A DNA stretch of 64,000 nucleotides. Origin: Bradyrhizobium icense (GTDB lineage Bacteria > Pseudomonadota > Alphaproteobacteria > Rhizobiales > Xanthobacteraceae). The notes under the pieces were generated by a model. The model did not search any database. It was given only the letters and a program-made list of their open reading frames with translations, and was not told the DNA's origin. Of the stretch, positions 25,751 through 36,853 are shown in pieces (position 1 is the stretch's first letter; every line of letters starts with the position of its first letter). The translations under genes and the position numbers were made by a program. The stretch covers positions 1,116,001-1,180,000 of the forward strand of contig NZ_CP016428.1 of the NCBI RefSeq assembly GCF_001693385.1. Reading direction: 5' to 3'.

Positions 25751-25777
25751 TCGTGAAATAATCGTGAGTTAAATCGT
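25751..25777 (-). promoter_or_regulatory. Three TCGT repeats at 11-12 bp spacing, candidate SARP site
   Basis: TCGT cores lie at 25751, 25762 and 25774; the first two sit in longer copies TCGTGAAATAA and TCGTGAGTTAA. The site is about 46 bp upstream of the peroxidase start. Direct repeats one helical turn apart are the known binding pattern of SARP regulators, and a SARP is encoded 2.2 kb away on the other side of the operon. Confidence 0.5.
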
Positions 25778-25783
25778 TAGAAC

Positions 25784-25803
25784 CTGTGGACATCTGTGGA
25801 CAT
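25784..25803 (+). repeat. Perfect 10-bp tandem repeat CTGTGGACAT x2
   Basis: CTGTGGACAT is repeated exactly at 25784-25793 and 25794-25803, immediately beyond the TCGT repeats in the peroxidase upstream region. It may extend the regulator site or be a chance short duplication. Confidence 0.6.
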
Positions 25804-26112
25804 CTTTTGGTCATTCTGTGGGCCGCTCACGCCTGTTTCACGATTGGTGACGCGGCGGCATGACCATCACGTAGTAGCGGCTGGCATAGAAGCGCGTGTG
25901 AAGCTGATTGAGGCAGCATCCTCGGCGCGCTATTTCGGCCAATGCGCGCGGTGATGATTGTCGTATCAGGAGCGGCGTGCGCTGCCGCGATCGATACTAG
26001 CATCAAGGCACGCAAGTGAGGGCAAACCCGGCGTGATGTTTGCGAACGTTGCCTTGGACCGGCATTCCGGATAGCCATGGCATTTACTTCCCGCTTGAGG
26101 CGCTTTCCTTCC

Positions 26113-26988
26113 ATGGCTGACTTCCACGGCGTCTTTCCCTATCTCGTGTCACCGATCGGTGCTTCCGGCGAAATTCGCACCGAGGTGCTGGGCCGATTGT
26201 GCGACGACCTTATCATGGCAGGCGTGCATGGGCTGACGCCGCTAGGATCGACTGGTGAGTTCGCCTATCTCAACCAGGCGCAGCGTGCCAGCGTCGTGCA
26301 GGCCACAATCGAAGCGGCTGATGGCCGCGTGCCGGTGATCGCCGGCGTCGCCTCGACATCGACGGCGGATGCGGTGGCGCAGGCGAAGGTGTATCAAAAG
26401 CTCGGCGCCGACGGCATTCTCGCGATCATGGAGGCTTACTTCCCGGTTGCCGACGCGCAGGTCGAATCCTATTTCCGTGCCATTGCCGACGCGGTCGACA
26501 TTCCTGTCGTGATCTACACCAATCCACAATTCCAACGCTCCGATCTCACGCTCGACGTGATCGCGCGGCTCGCGACCCATCCGCGCATCGGCTACATCAA
26601 GGACGCCTCCACCAATACCGGCCGGCTGCTGTCGATCATGAACCGTTGCGGCGACAGCATTAAAGTCTTCTCCGCATCCGCCCATATCCCAGCGGCGGTG
26701 ATGCTGATCGGTGGAGTGGGCTGGATGGCCGGTCCCGCCTGCATCATCCCGCGGCAGAGCGTCGAACTCTACAATCTCTGCAAGGCGGCGCGCTGGGATG
26801 AGGCGATGGCGTTGCAGCGCAAGCTGTGGCGCATCAACGAGGCTTTTGCGCGGTTCAGCCTCGCCGCCTGCATCAAGGCCGGGCTCGACATCCAGGGTTA
26901 CGCGGTCGGCGATCCCATCCCGCCGCAGGTGGCGCTGACGGCCGAGCAGCGCAAGGCGGTCGAGGCGGCGCTGCGCGACCTCGGATAA
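26113..26988 (+). CDS. Dihydrodipicolinate synthase/N-acetylneuraminate lyase family protein
   Basis: A 291-residue (beta/alpha)8 class I aldolase. The Schiff-base Lys lies in GYIKDAST, the catalytic Tyr in VVIYTNPQF, and the substrate loop reads [11 protein letters not shown]. The ATG at 26113 ([11 protein letters not shown]) matches the family start; the frame opens earlier at 26077 without similarity. Housekeeping DapA lies in lysine operons and this gene does not, so a catabolic keto-acid aldolase or dehydratase is more likely. Its stop lies 4 bp from the end of convergent ftsH. Confidence 0.88.
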   Translation: MADFHGVFPYLVSPIGASGEIRTEVLGRLCDDLIMAGVHGLTPLGSTGEFAYLNQAQRASVVQATIEAADGRVPVIAGVASTSTADAVAQAKVYQKLGADGILAIMEAYFPVADAQVESYFRAIADAVDIPVVIYTNPQFQRSDLTLDVIARLATHPRIGYIKDASTNTGRLLSIMNRCGDSIKVFSASAHIPAAVMLIGGVGWMAGPACIIPRQSVELYNLCKAARWDEAMALQRKLWRINEAFARFSLAACIKAGLDIQGYAVGDPIPPQVALTAEQRKAVEAALRDLG

Positions 26989-26992
26989 AGGC

Positions 26993-28834
<1,842 letters not shown>

Positions 28835-29169
28835 CTCGCAACTCCGGACGCCTTGTCGCAGGAAGCCGCATCGGGACCTTTGCCTGCTGGCCATGCCAGG
28901 CGCTCGATCAGGACCGGCGGCGCAATGACAGACTGCGGCTTTAGAACAATTAGAACGGCAGGATTTGGTTTCAAGCGCAGGCCGCGCTGCTTGCGCGACA
29001 AACCGTCATGCATAAATCACGTCAGCCGGTCGATTTTTGCCGTATAATTAAGTCTCTGAAAGTTCAGAAACTTTAGTCCGGCAAGGACGTTTGGTGGGTG
29101 ATGATGATGCCCGGCCTGCTTACCTTCCGCATCGCGCTTTGCGCGATATCGATATCAAGTGAGTGATCG
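28835..29169. other. Divergent promoter region between ftsH and deg
   Basis: No gene was found. A TATAAT hexamer lies at 29043-29048 reading toward the Deg gene, without a good -35. Just after it, an imperfect dyad (CTGAAAGTT-CAG-AAACTTTAG, 29055-29076) could be an operator or part of the transcript start. Confidence 0.4.
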
Positions 29170-30270
29170 ATGAATCGTCGCTTTGCGCTTTCTTTAGCCG
29201 CCATCGCAGCCGTACTGGTGGCGCTTACCCTCTCCAATATCCGCTACAGCCCGTGGACCAATACGGTCGCCCGCAGCGTCGACGAGCGGGGCCCACTGTC
29301 CGACGCCGAGCGCGCAAATATCGAGCTTTTCGAGCGGGTCTCGCCGTCTGTCGTGCAGGTCGCGGCGCGATCGGGTATCACCAATCCCTTCGCCGAAGAC
29401 GAAGGCCCGGCAGCCTCGGGCCCGGCAGCCTCCGGCACTGGCTTTGTCTGGGACAGTAGCGGTCATGTGGTCACCAACAATCACGTCGTGCAAAATGGCC
29501 GCGAGGTAGCCGTTCGCTTCGCCTCAGGCGAGGTGGCCCAAGCTTCAATCGTCGGCGTCGCACCAAACTACGATCTGGCCGTGCTGCGGATCAGGAATCC
29601 GCGCCAGTTACCACCGCCGGTGGCGCTCGGCAGTTCTAACGACCTCAAGGTAGGCCAAATCGCATTTGCGATCGGCAACCCATTCGGACTGGATCAATCG
29701 CTGACGAGCGGAATCATCAGCGCGCTCAAGCGGCGGCTGCCGACCAGCAGCGGTCGCGAGATCGCCAACGTGATCCAGACCGACACCGCGATCAATCCCG
29801 GCAATTCCGGTGGTCCCCTTTTGGACTCGGCGGGACGGTTGATCGGCGTCAACACGGCCATCATCTCGCCCTCCGGCTCCAGCGCCGGCATCGGCTTCGC
29901 CATTCCAGCCGATATCGTCAATCGTGTCGTGCCCGAACTCATCAAGAATGGTCGAGTACCGACCCCGGGAATTGGTATCGTCGCCGCCGGTGAAGCCGTT
30001 GCGACGCGCATGGGCGTCGAAGGGGTGATCGTCGTGCGTACCGCGCCCGGAAGTCCGGCCGAACGGGCGGGCATCCGTGGCGTCGATTTCAGCTCGGGCG
30101 CGCTCGGCGACGTGATCGTTCAAGCCGATGGTAAGCCGGTTCACAGGCTCTCCGATCTGACCGACCAGATCGAGCAGGTCGGTGCAGGCAAAAGCGTGCG
30201 CATCACTTTGAAACGCGGTTCGGAAACGCGCGATGTCAACGTCGATATCGTGGATATCGGCCGCGGCTAA
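29170..30270 (+). CDS. Trypsin-like serine protease of the Deg/HtrA family, single PDZ
   Basis: A 366-residue protease with an N-terminal signal anchor (MNRRFALSLAAIAAVLVALT). The triad is visible: His in VTNNHVV, Asp in YDLAVLRI and Ser in NPGNSGGPL. One PDZ domain occupies about residues 265-360 (GVEGVIVVRTAPGSPAERAGI), so the architecture is DegS-like rather than DegP-like. It is divergent from an FtsH gene. It probably cleaves misfolded envelope proteins or a stress-signalling target. Confidence 0.9.
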   Translation: MNRRFALSLAAIAAVLVALTLSNIRYSPWTNTVARSVDERGPLSDAERANIELFERVSPSVVQVAARSGITNPFAEDEGPAASGPAASGTGFVWDSSGHVVTNNHVVQNGREVAVRFASGEVAQASIVGVAPNYDLAVLRIRNPRQLPPPVALGSSNDLKVGQIAFAIGNPFGLDQSLTSGIISALKRRLPTSSGREIANVIQTDTAINPGNSGGPLLDSAGRLIGVNTAIISPSGSSAGIGFAIPADIVNRVVPELIKNGRVPTPGIGIVAAGEAVATRMGVEGVIVVRTAPGSPAERAGIRGVDFSSGALGDVIVQADGKPVHRLSDLTDQIEQVGAGKSVRITLKRGSETRDVNVDIVDIGRG

Positions 30271-30299
30271 TAGTCCCCTCTGAAGGCAGAATCATACCC

Positions 30300-30322
30300 G
30301 CTGCGGTGCTTGCGTCCGCAGC
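30300..30322 (+). terminator. Possible stem-loop after deg
   Basis: GCTGCGG and CCGCAGC arms (30300-30306 and 30316-30322) form a 7-bp stem with a 9-nt loop 30 bp after the deg stop. There is no U-tract, so terminator function is uncertain. Confidence 0.3.
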
Positions 30323-30415
30323 GCTGGCGCTCTTGTTGCAACAGGCTGAATGAGTTGTCTCGCGGCGAAAAACCGCTAAAACCCCGCTCAATCCGAACAA
30401 GCCAAGGACAAGGTG

Positions 30416-32743
30416 ATGAACATTCTTCCCGGCAATATGCGTTTTGGTGCGGGCCAGCCGGTCAAGCGTTTGGAAGACCAGCGACTGCTCACCGGGAAGG
30501 GACAGTTCATCGACGACAAGCCCGAGGAGGGTGCGTTGTGGCTCTACGTGCTGCGGTCTTCCCATGCCCACGCCAAAATCGTCTCGATAGACACCGAAGC
30601 CGCCGTCGGGATGCCCGGTGTTGAAGCGATCTATACCGGGGCCGACCTGATCAAGGACGATATCGGCACCATCCCCACGCTTGCGATCTTCAAGCGGCCG
30701 GACGGCTCGCCGATGACGGTGCCGCCGCGACGTCTGCTCGCGCATGAAGTTGTCCGTTATGCCGGCGAGGCGGTGGCGGCTGTGGTCGCGACATCGCGCG
30801 TACTGGCGCAGACCGCGGCCGAAGCCATCTCGGTTGATTACGAGGTGCTGCCCTCGGTGGTTGACCCCGTCGAGGCGGTGAAGCCCGGCGCACCCATGGT
30901 ATGGCCCGAAGCGCCCGACAACATCGTGGCGGCCATGAGCTACGGCGACGCGGCCAAGGTCGAGGAAGCCTTTGCCAATGCCGCGCATAAAGTCTCGCTC
31001 GATCTGGTCAGCCAGCGGCTGGTCCCCTCCGCCATGGAGCCTCGCTCGACGATCGCCGAGATCGAAAAGAAGACCGGCCGGTTGATCCTGCACGTGCAGT
31101 CGCAAACCCCTGGCTCGACCCGGGACCTGCTTGCGGAATCCATTCTCAAGCGGTCGAAGGAAAGCGTGCGCGTGCTGGTCGGCGACATCGGCGGCGGCTT
31201 CGGCCAGAAGACCAGCCTTTATCCCGAGGACGGCATCGTTGCTTACGCCGCGACCAAGCTGAACAAGAAGATCCGCTGGCGCGGCGATCGCACCGACGAG
31301 TTCGTCGGCGGCACCCATGGCCGCGATCTGACCTCGACCGGCGAATTCGCGCTCGACGCCAAGGGCCGCGTGCTCGCCTACCGCGTGCGTTCGATCGGCG
31401 GCACCGGAGCGTACTCGTCGGGGACCGCGAACATCATTCCGCTGGTGCTCGGGCCCTTCGTGCAGACCGGCGTCTACGATCTGCCGCTGGTGCATTTCGA
31501 GGTGAAATCGGTGATGACCAACACCGCACCCGTCGGCGCCTATCGCGGCGCGGGCCGGCCGGAAGCGGTATTCATCGTCGAGCGGCTGATGGATGCGGCG
31601 GCGCGTCAGATCGGCATCGATCCGCGTACCATCCGCAAGCTGAACTATATCAAGCCCGCGCAACTGCCTTATACCAATGCGGTCGGGCAAGTTTACGATT
31701 CCGGCGCCTTCGCGCAGATGCTGTCGCGCGCCTCGGAGCTCTCGGACTGGGATGGTTTTAACGCGCGTAAGAAGGCGGCCAAGAAGAAAGGCCTGCTCTA
31801 TGGCCGCGGCCTCACCAGTTATATCGAATGGACCGGTGGGCGCGCGCACACCGAAAAGGTCAGCCTGCACGCGACCGCGGAAGGCCGCATCATCCTGCAT
31901 TCCGGTACCATGGCGATGGGGCAGGGCCTGCAGACCACTTACACGCAAATGGTGTCCGATACGCTCGGAATTCCCGTGGACAAGATCGACGTCGTGCAGG
32001 GCGACACCGATCTCGCCACCGGCTTCGGCAGCGTCGGTTCGCGCTCGCTGTTTGTCGGCGGCACGGCAGTTGCGGTTTCGACCAACGACATGATCCAGAA
32101 GGCGCGCGAGAAGGCCTCGAATGTGCTGGAAACGTCCATCGAGGATATCGAATATCGCGACGGCTGGCTGACCGTGGTCGGCACCGACAAACGCATCAGC
32201 CTGTTCGAGATTGCGAAGAACGAAGACGGCGCGCGGCTTAGCGTCGATTCCGAGGGCGAAGTCGACGGGCCGAGCTGGCCGAACGGCACCCATATCTGCG
32301 AGGTCGAGATCGATCCCGACACCGGGGTGAGCAAGGTCGTGCGTTACACCACCGTCGATGACGTGGGCATCGCGGTCAATCCGATGCTGGTGACCGGCCA
32401 GGTGCATGGCGGCGTTGCCCAAGGCATCGGGCAGGCGCTGTACGAGGGCGTCGCCTACAGCGAGGAAGGTCAGCTATTGACCGCGAGTTACCAGGACTAT
32501 TGCGTGCCGCGCGCCGACGACATTCCGCCGATCGCCGTGACGCTGGACGATTCCGCGCCGTGCCGCACCAATCCGCTCGGCGCCAAGGGCTGCGGCGAAT
32601 CCGGCGCCATCGGCGGCCCACCCTGCGTCACCAACGGTGTGATGGATGCCTTGAGCGAACTCGGCATCAAGCAGCTCAATACCCCGCTGACGCCGGCGAA
32701 GGTCTGGCAGGCGATAAGGGATGCGAGGGCGGCGGTAGCTTAG
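30416..32743 (+). CDS. Molybdenum hydroxylase large subunit, CoxL-like (orphan)
   Basis: A 775-residue xanthine-dehydrogenase-family molybdopterin subunit. [17 protein letters not shown] and [10 protein letters not shown] mark the cofactor site. The latter is the form-II-type loop, not the AYxCSFR loop of true CO dehydrogenase form I. The catalytic Glu lies in [10 protein letters not shown] near the C-terminus. No FAD (CoxM) or [2Fe-2S] (CoxS) subunit gene is adjacent, although these are normally clustered, so the partners are elsewhere or the substrate route differs. The ATG at 30416 was chosen over the preceding GTG for its AAGG site. The substrate is unknown, possibly an aromatic or N-heterocycle. 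Confidence 0.88.
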   Translation: MNILPGNMRFGAGQPVKRLEDQRLLTGKGQFIDDKPEEGALWLYVLRSSHAHAKIVSIDTEAAVGMPGVEAIYTGADLIKDDIGTIPTLAIFKRPDGSPMTVPPRRLLAHEVVRYAGEAVAAVVATSRVLAQTAAEAISVDYEVLPSVVDPVEAVKPGAPMVWPEAPDNIVAAMSYGDAAKVEEAFANAAHKVSLDLVSQRLVPSAMEPRSTIAEIEKKTGRLILHVQSQTPGSTRDLLAESILKRSKESVRVLVGDIGGGFGQKTSLYPEDGIVAYAATKLNKKIRWRGDRTDEFVGGTHGRDLTSTGEFALDAKGRVLAYRVRSIGGTGAYSSGTANIIPLVLGPFVQTGVYDLPLVHFEVKSVMTNTAPVGAYRGAGRPEAVFIVERLMDAAARQIGIDPRTIRKLNYIKPAQLPYTNAVGQVYDSGAFAQMLSRASELSDWDGFNARKKAAKKKGLLYGRGLTSYIEWTGGRAHTEKVSLHATAEGRIILHSGTMAMGQGLQTTYTQMVSDTLGIPVDKIDVVQGDTDLATGFGSVGSRSLFVGGTAVAVSTNDMIQKAREKASNVLETSIEDIEYRDGWLTVVGTDKRISLFEIAKNEDGARLSVDSEGEVDGPSWPNGTHICEVEIDPDTGVSKVVRYTTVDDVGIAVNPMLVTGQVHGGVAQGIGQALYEGVAYSEEGQLLTASYQDYCVPRADDIPPIAVTLDDSAPCRTNPLGAKGCGESGAIGGPPCVTNGVMDALSELGIKQLNTPLTPAKVWQAIRDARAAVA

Positions 32744-32760
32744 ACGCGTTCTCTCAACCT

Positions 32761-32841
32761 GTCATTCCGGGGCTCGCGTTAGCGAGAACCCGGAATCTCG
32801 AGGTTCCGGGTTCGATGCTACGCATCGCCCCGGAACGACGG
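32761..32841. repeat. Dispersed palindromic repeat, family A copy 1
   Basis: The outer arms GTCATTCCGGGG and CCCCGGAACGACGG are complementary. Internal hairpins (CTCGCGTTAGCGAG, CCCGGAATCTCGAGGTTCCGGG and GATGCTACGCATC) fill the interior. Copy 2 at 60068 shares these blocks. It occupies most of the gap between the CoxL-like gene and the acyl-CoA dehydrogenase gene, where it could form a bidirectional terminator-like RNA. Confidence 0.8.
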
Positions 32842-32851
32842 TGCAAGTGGT

Positions 32852-34048
32852 CTACAGCCCCAGCACCATCTTCGCGACGATGTCCCGCTGAATCTCCGAC
32901 GAGCCGCCGAAAATCGTATACGCCCGGCCGTTGAGATATTCCGGCACGACTGGAAGCAGCTCCTCGGGGATTCCTGGCGTCTCGTTGAGCCGATAGAGCG
33001 GCCGCACCGGCTCGACATAGAGGCCGTCATTGCCGATCACGTCGACGCCGAGCCGCGTCACCGCCTGGCGGATTTCGCTGACGCGCAATTTTAAGAGCGA
33101 CGACACCGCGCCGGGATTTTGTCCGGTCTGCAATGCCGACAGCACACGCAGCTCGGTCATCTCCAGCGCGTCGATATCGACCTCGATCTCGGACATCCGC
33201 ACCGCGATGTCGGGATCGTCGATGGCGCGGCCGGTCGCGTCAGATTCGGCAAGATTGGAAATCGTCTTCAGCGCATCGCGCAGTTTCGCCGAGGCGATGC
33301 CGGAGCCGCGCTCGAACTCGAGCAGATACTTGCCGTAGGTCCAGCCCTTGCCTTCCTCGCCGACTCGATTGGCCACAGGCACGCGCACGTCGTCGAAGAA
33401 CACCTGGTTGACCTCGTGGTCGCCGCCGATGGTCAGGATCGGCCGCGTCGTGATCCCCGGGGTGTTCATGTCGATCAGGACGAAGGAGATGCCGTCCTGC
33501 TGCCGCTCGGTCTCGTTGGTGCGCACCAGCGCGAACATGCGGTTGGCATGGTGGGCATGCGTGGTCCAGATCTTGGTGCCGTTGATGATGTAGTCGTCGC
33601 CGTCCCGCACGGCGCGGGTTTTCAGCGAAGCGAGGTCGGAGCCGGAGCCCGGCTCGGAATAGCCCTGGCACCAATAGTCCTCGCCGGAGAGAATCCGCGG
33701 CAGATAGTAGTTCTTCTGCTCAGGCGAGCCGAAGCCGATGATGACGGGGCCGACCATCTTGACGCCCATGACGTTCACATTGGGCACGCCGGCGCGGGCG
33801 CATTCGGTCTCAAAAATCCAGCGTTGCGCCGGTGTCCAGTCCGGCCCGCCATGGTCCACCGGCCAGCCCGGCGCGCCCCACCCTTTCTTGTGCAACGCGC
33901 GTTGCCAGACCATGCCGATATCGGGATCGGAGAACACCGAGGGCGTCAGCGCGGTGGCGCGCTTCATTTCCGGCGTGAGGCTTGCCGCGATGAAGTCGCG
34001 TACCTCTTTTTCGAAAGCGCGCTCTTCGGCGCTGAAAGTGAGATCCAT
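32852..34048 (-). CDS. Acyl-CoA dehydrogenase (larger subunit type)
   Basis: A flavoprotein of 398 residues that oxidises an acyl-CoA to the enoyl-CoA. The substrate/FAD block WCQGYSEPGSGSDLASLKT and the NGTKIWTTHAHH block are intact. The ATG at 34048 (MDLTFSAEERAF) has AGGAG 6 nt upstream; the open frame continues into the neighbouring gene without similarity. It lies 13 bp after another acyl-CoA dehydrogenase gene. Pairs like this can form heteromeric enzymes acting on bulky CoA esters, as in steroid side-chain oxidation, which is inferred here. Confidence 0.9.
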   Translation of the reverse strand: MDLTFSAEERAFEKEVRDFIAASLTPEMKRATALTPSVFSDPDIGMVWQRALHKKGWGAPGWPVDHGGPDWTPAQRWIFETECARAGVPNVNVMGVKMVGPVIIGFGSPEQKNYYLPRILSGEDYWCQGYSEPGSGSDLASLKTRAVRDGDDYIINGTKIWTTHAHHANRMFALVRTNETERQQDGISFVLIDMNTPGITTRPILTIGGDHEVNQVFFDDVRVPVANRVGEEGKGWTYGKYLLEFERGSGIASAKLRDALKTISNLAESDATGRAIDDPDIAVRMSEIEVDIDALEMTELRVLSALQTGQNPGAVSSLLKLRVSEIRQAVTRLGVDVIGNDGLYVEPVRPLYRLNETPGIPEELLPVVPEYLNGRAYTIFGGSSEIQRDIVAKMVLGL

Positions 34049-34061
34049 CTGGCGCTCCTGT

Positions 34062-35195
34062 TCAGACGTGGACGTCACGGCCGCCGAGGGCGGCGTGACG
34101 GCGATAATGATGGGCGCTGCCGCCGAACAGCGTGTCGAAGGCAAGCAGCCGCTTGAAGTAGGAGCCGATGTCGAGCTCCTCGGTAACGCCCATCGCGCCG
34201 TGAAGCTGCACCGACTGTTCGGCGACGAAGCGTGCGCATTTGCCGATCTTGGCTTTCGCCCCCGAGGCGGCACGGCTGCGCGCCACCGGCTCGGCGTCGG
34301 CCATCAGTGCCGCGCGCAGTGCCATCGAGCGCGCCTCGTCGCACTGCATGGCCATGTCGGCCAGGCGATGGCGGATCACCTGATTGGCGGACAGCGGCCG
34401 GCCGAACTGCTTTCGTATCTTGGTGTATTCCAGCGTCTGGTCGAGCAGCGTTTGCATGATGCCGACGGCCTCAGCGCCAAGCGCGGCCATCGCGCGATCG
34501 ACCGCCGCTTCGATTGCGGGCAGCGCATCGCTGCCGTCGCCGAGCAGGGCATCGGCGGGAAGCTGCACATCGCTGAGTTCGAGGTTGCAGGCGCGGCCGC
34601 CGCCGAGGCGGGGGAAGTCGCGTGAGGCCAAGCCAGGTGCGCCGCGCGGCACCATGAAAAGACCAATCTTGCCGCCATCGATGCGCGCCGAGACGACGAT
34701 CTGCCCGGCGGCATTGCCGTCGAGCACGGCGGTCTTCTGTCCATCGATGCGCCAGCCGTCAGGTGTTTTCTTCGCCGTGGTAGCTATCTTGGCAAGATCG
34801 TAGCGCGCCTGTCGTTCGGAATGCGCGAATGCCAGAATCAGTGAACTATCAGCAATTTTTGGCAATAACGCCTGCTTCTGTGTTTCCGTGCCGCACTCCG
34901 AAATCAGCGAAGCGCCGATGACGACGGTGGAGAGATAAGGTTCGGTAACGAGGCCGCGGCCGAACGCTTCCATCAGGATACCGATCTCGATGGCGCCGCC
35001 GCCGAGCCCGCCATGGGCTTCGGGTATCGGTAGCGCCAGCCAGCCGAGATCGGCGAACTGCTTCCAGATTTCGGCGCTGAAGCCGAGCGGATCGTTGGCG
35101 ATCTTTCGGCGGTGATCGGCGGTGTAAGTCTCGTTGACGAAGCGGTCGGCACTCTCGCGCAGCAGCCGCTGCTCGTCGCTCAAAGTGAGGTCCAT
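34062..35195 (-). CDS. Acyl-CoA dehydrogenase (smaller subunit type)
   Basis: A 377-residue acyl-CoA dehydrogenase-fold protein (begins MDLTLSDEQRLLRES). The C-terminal VQLHGAMGVTEELDIG block is typical, but the middle substrate block is diverged (AHSERQARYDLAKI in place of ExxxGSD), as is common for the second member of heteromeric pairs. It sits between the enoyl-CoA hydratase and the larger dehydrogenase on the minus strand with gaps of about 20 and 13 bp, forming one operon. Confidence 0.9.
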   Translation of the reverse strand: MDLTLSDEQRLLRESADRFVNETYTADHRRKIANDPLGFSAEIWKQFADLGWLALPIPEAHGGLGGGAIEIGILMEAFGRGLVTEPYLSTVVIGASLISECGTETQKQALLPKIADSSLILAFAHSERQARYDLAKIATTAKKTPDGWRIDGQKTAVLDGNAAGQIVVSARIDGGKIGLFMVPRGAPGLASRDFPRLGGGRACNLELSDVQLPADALLGDGSDALPAIEAAVDRAMAALGAEAVGIMQTLLDQTLEYTKIRKQFGRPLSANQVIRHRLADMAMQCDEARSMALRAALMADAEPVARSRAASGAKAKIGKCARFVAEQSVQLHGAMGVTEELDIGSYFKRLLAFDTLFGGSAHHYRRHAALGGRDVHV

Positions 35196-35215
35196 CTGTT
35201 GTTTCTTTGCTTTCT

Positions 35216-36067
35216 CTATTTCACTTGCGCCGATTTTCGAACCGAAGGATGGAGACCCGCAGGGTCAACCACCATTCCGAATTCCTGCAAATTATGCGCG
35301 TGGCAGAGCTGATGCAGCGCGAATGCCTGTTCGATGGCTGCGGGCTGCCCCATCACATCGACCGAGCGATTGACCGCTTCCTTGGTCAGTTTCAGCGCGA
35401 AGGAAGGTTTTGCTGCGATCCTTTCAGCAAGCTTCATCACGAAGGAAGAGAGCTCGTCCCGCGGCACCACGTGATTGACCATGCCGAGCCGGTGCGCTTC
35501 CTCCGCGCTCCAGACGTCGGCCGTGAACAGCAATTCCTTGGCCTTTCGCGGGCCGAGCTCCCAGGGATGCACGAACCACTCGACACCGCAGACGCCCATG
35601 GTGACCACGGGATCGCAGAACTCGGCTTCACTGCTTGCGACGATGAGATCGCAGGCCCACGCCAGCATCAACCCGCCGGCGATGCATTTGCCGTGCACTT
35701 CGGCAATCGTCGGTTTTGCGAGGTTGCGCCAGCGCCGCGTGATCTGCAGATAGATTTCCTGCTCACGCGCAAAGCGGCCGTGGGCGTTGGGTTCGGCGAA
35801 CCCGCCCCAATTTCCGACCGGCGGAAAATCTACGCCGGCACTGTTCTTGGTCCCGGGCCGCAGATCATGCCCGGACGAAAAATGCGGCCCATTGCCCGCG
35901 AGGATGATGACCTTGATCGCGTCGTCCTGCACCGCCAGGTCGAAGGCGGCGTTGAGGTCGTAGGTCATCTGCAGGTTCTGCGCGTTGCGCGCCTCGGGCC
36001 GGTTCATGACGATCCGCGCGATGCGCGGCTCCGGCCGCTCCACGACGATGGTCTCGAACGTGGTCAT
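35216..36067 (-). CDS. Enoyl-CoA hydratase/isomerase family protein
   Basis: A crotonase-fold protein of 283 residues, first gene of the beta-oxidation operon. NRPEARNAQNLQMTYDL, the oxyanion block SSGHDLRPG and the second-helix block HGKCIAGGLMLAWACDL are intact. The usual catalytic Glu after AVTMG is not obvious: the segment reads DPVVTMGVCGVEWFVHPWELG, so hydratase versus isomerase or other crotonase activity is open. The ATG at 36067 has GGGAGAG upstream. Confidence 0.88.
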   Translation of the reverse strand: MTTFETIVVERPEPRIARIVMNRPEARNAQNLQMTYDLNAAFDLAVQDDAIKVIILAGNGPHFSSGHDLRPGTKNSAGVDFPPVGNWGGFAEPNAHGRFAREQEIYLQITRRWRNLAKPTIAEVHGKCIAGGLMLAWACDLIVASSEAEFCDPVVTMGVCGVEWFVHPWELGPRKAKELLFTADVWSAEEAHRLGMVNHVVPRDELSSFVMKLAERIAAKPSFALKLTKEAVNRSVDVMGQPAAIEQAFALHQLCHAHNLQEFGMVVDPAGLHPSVRKSAQVK

Positions 36068-36224
36068 GGGCTCTCCCTATATTGTTATCGAGCCATGTTG
36101 TTATTTCAGCGCACGTTAGGCAAGTGCCGTTGCCCGCAAATTCGAGCCAACGCAGGCGAGCGCCCGCATACCGCACGCAACCATTCTGGTATGTTAGCGT
36201 TTGATTTTTCTTTGGGAGAGTTCA

Positions 36225-36833
36225 ATGCGCAGACTATGGACCGTGCTGGCGGCGCTGGCGACACTGAGTCTGACCAATTGCGGCTATAACGCGATCCAGA
36301 CCAATGACGAGCAGGTCAAGTCGGGTTGGTCGGAAGTGGTCAACCAATACCAGCGCCGCGCCGATCTGGTGCCCAACCTCGTCAACTCGGTGAAGGGCTT
36401 TGCGCAACAGGAAAAGGACGTGCTGCTCGGCGTCACCAATGCCCGCGCCAAGGTCGGCAGCATACAGGCGACGCCCGAGGTGCTGAACGATCCCGCCGCG
36501 TTCCAGAAATTCCAGGCCGCGCAGGGCGAACTCACGAGCGCGCTTTCGCGGCTATTGGTCGTCACCGAAAACTATCCGCAGCTCAAATCGGACGCGCTGT
36601 TTCGCGATCTGATGGCACAGCTCGAAGGTACCGAAAACCGCATCACGGTGGCGCGCAACCGCTACATCAAGGCGGTACAGGACTATAACGTCGGCATCCG
36701 TACCTTCCCGAACAATCTGACGGCGATGGCGTTCGGCTACAAGGAGAAGCCGAATTTTGCGGTCGAGAACGAGAAGGCGATCTCGACGGCGCCGAAGGTG
36801 GATTTCAACCCGACGCCGGCGCCCGCCAAGTAG
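36225..36833 (+). CDS. lemA: LemA family lipoprotein
   Basis: A 202-residue LemA protein with a lipoprotein signal (RLWTVLAALATLSLTNC, lipobox LTNC). The family blocks QYQRRADLVPNLVNSVKG, ARAKVG and NRYIKAVQDYNVGIRTFPNN are intact and the fold is a helical bundle. The ATG at 36225 has GGGAGAG just upstream. It is followed by two TPM-domain genes in one transcript, a common LemA/TPM grouping whose role is in envelope or protein quality control but is poorly defined. Confidence 0.93.
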   Translation: MRRLWTVLAALATLSLTNCGYNAIQTNDEQVKSGWSEVVNQYQRRADLVPNLVNSVKGFAQQEKDVLLGVTNARAKVGSIQATPEVLNDPAAFQKFQAAQGELTSALSRLLVVTENYPQLKSDALFRDLMAQLEGTENRITVARNRYIKAVQDYNVGIRTFPNNLTAMAFGYKEKPNFAVENEKAISTAPKVDFNPTPAPAK

Positions 36834-36853
36834 CGGCTGCAAAGGCCACTGCG

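Larger units (their letters stand above)
25706..26112. other. Intergenic region between peroxidase and DapA-like genes
   Basis: About 400 bp between divergent starts. The half nearest the peroxidase carries the two repeat sets listed separately. The remainder has no convincing gene; a 95-codon minus-strand frame crossing it has no family similarity and runs into the DapA-like coding start. Confidence 0.5.

Noticed and set aside
25827..26114. A 95-codon minus-strand frame in the peroxidase/DapA gap
   Set aside because: It has no ribosome site or family similarity, and it overlaps the DapA-like start.
30236..32422. A 728-codon open frame opposite the CoxL-like gene
   Set aside because: The plus-strand product carries clear molybdenum hydroxylase motifs; the minus-strand frame has only antisense-like composition.
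30416..32743. Annotation as aerobic CO dehydrogenase (CoxL form I)
   Set aside because: The active-site loop is AYRGAGR, not the form I AYxCSFR, and CoxS and CoxM genes are absent.
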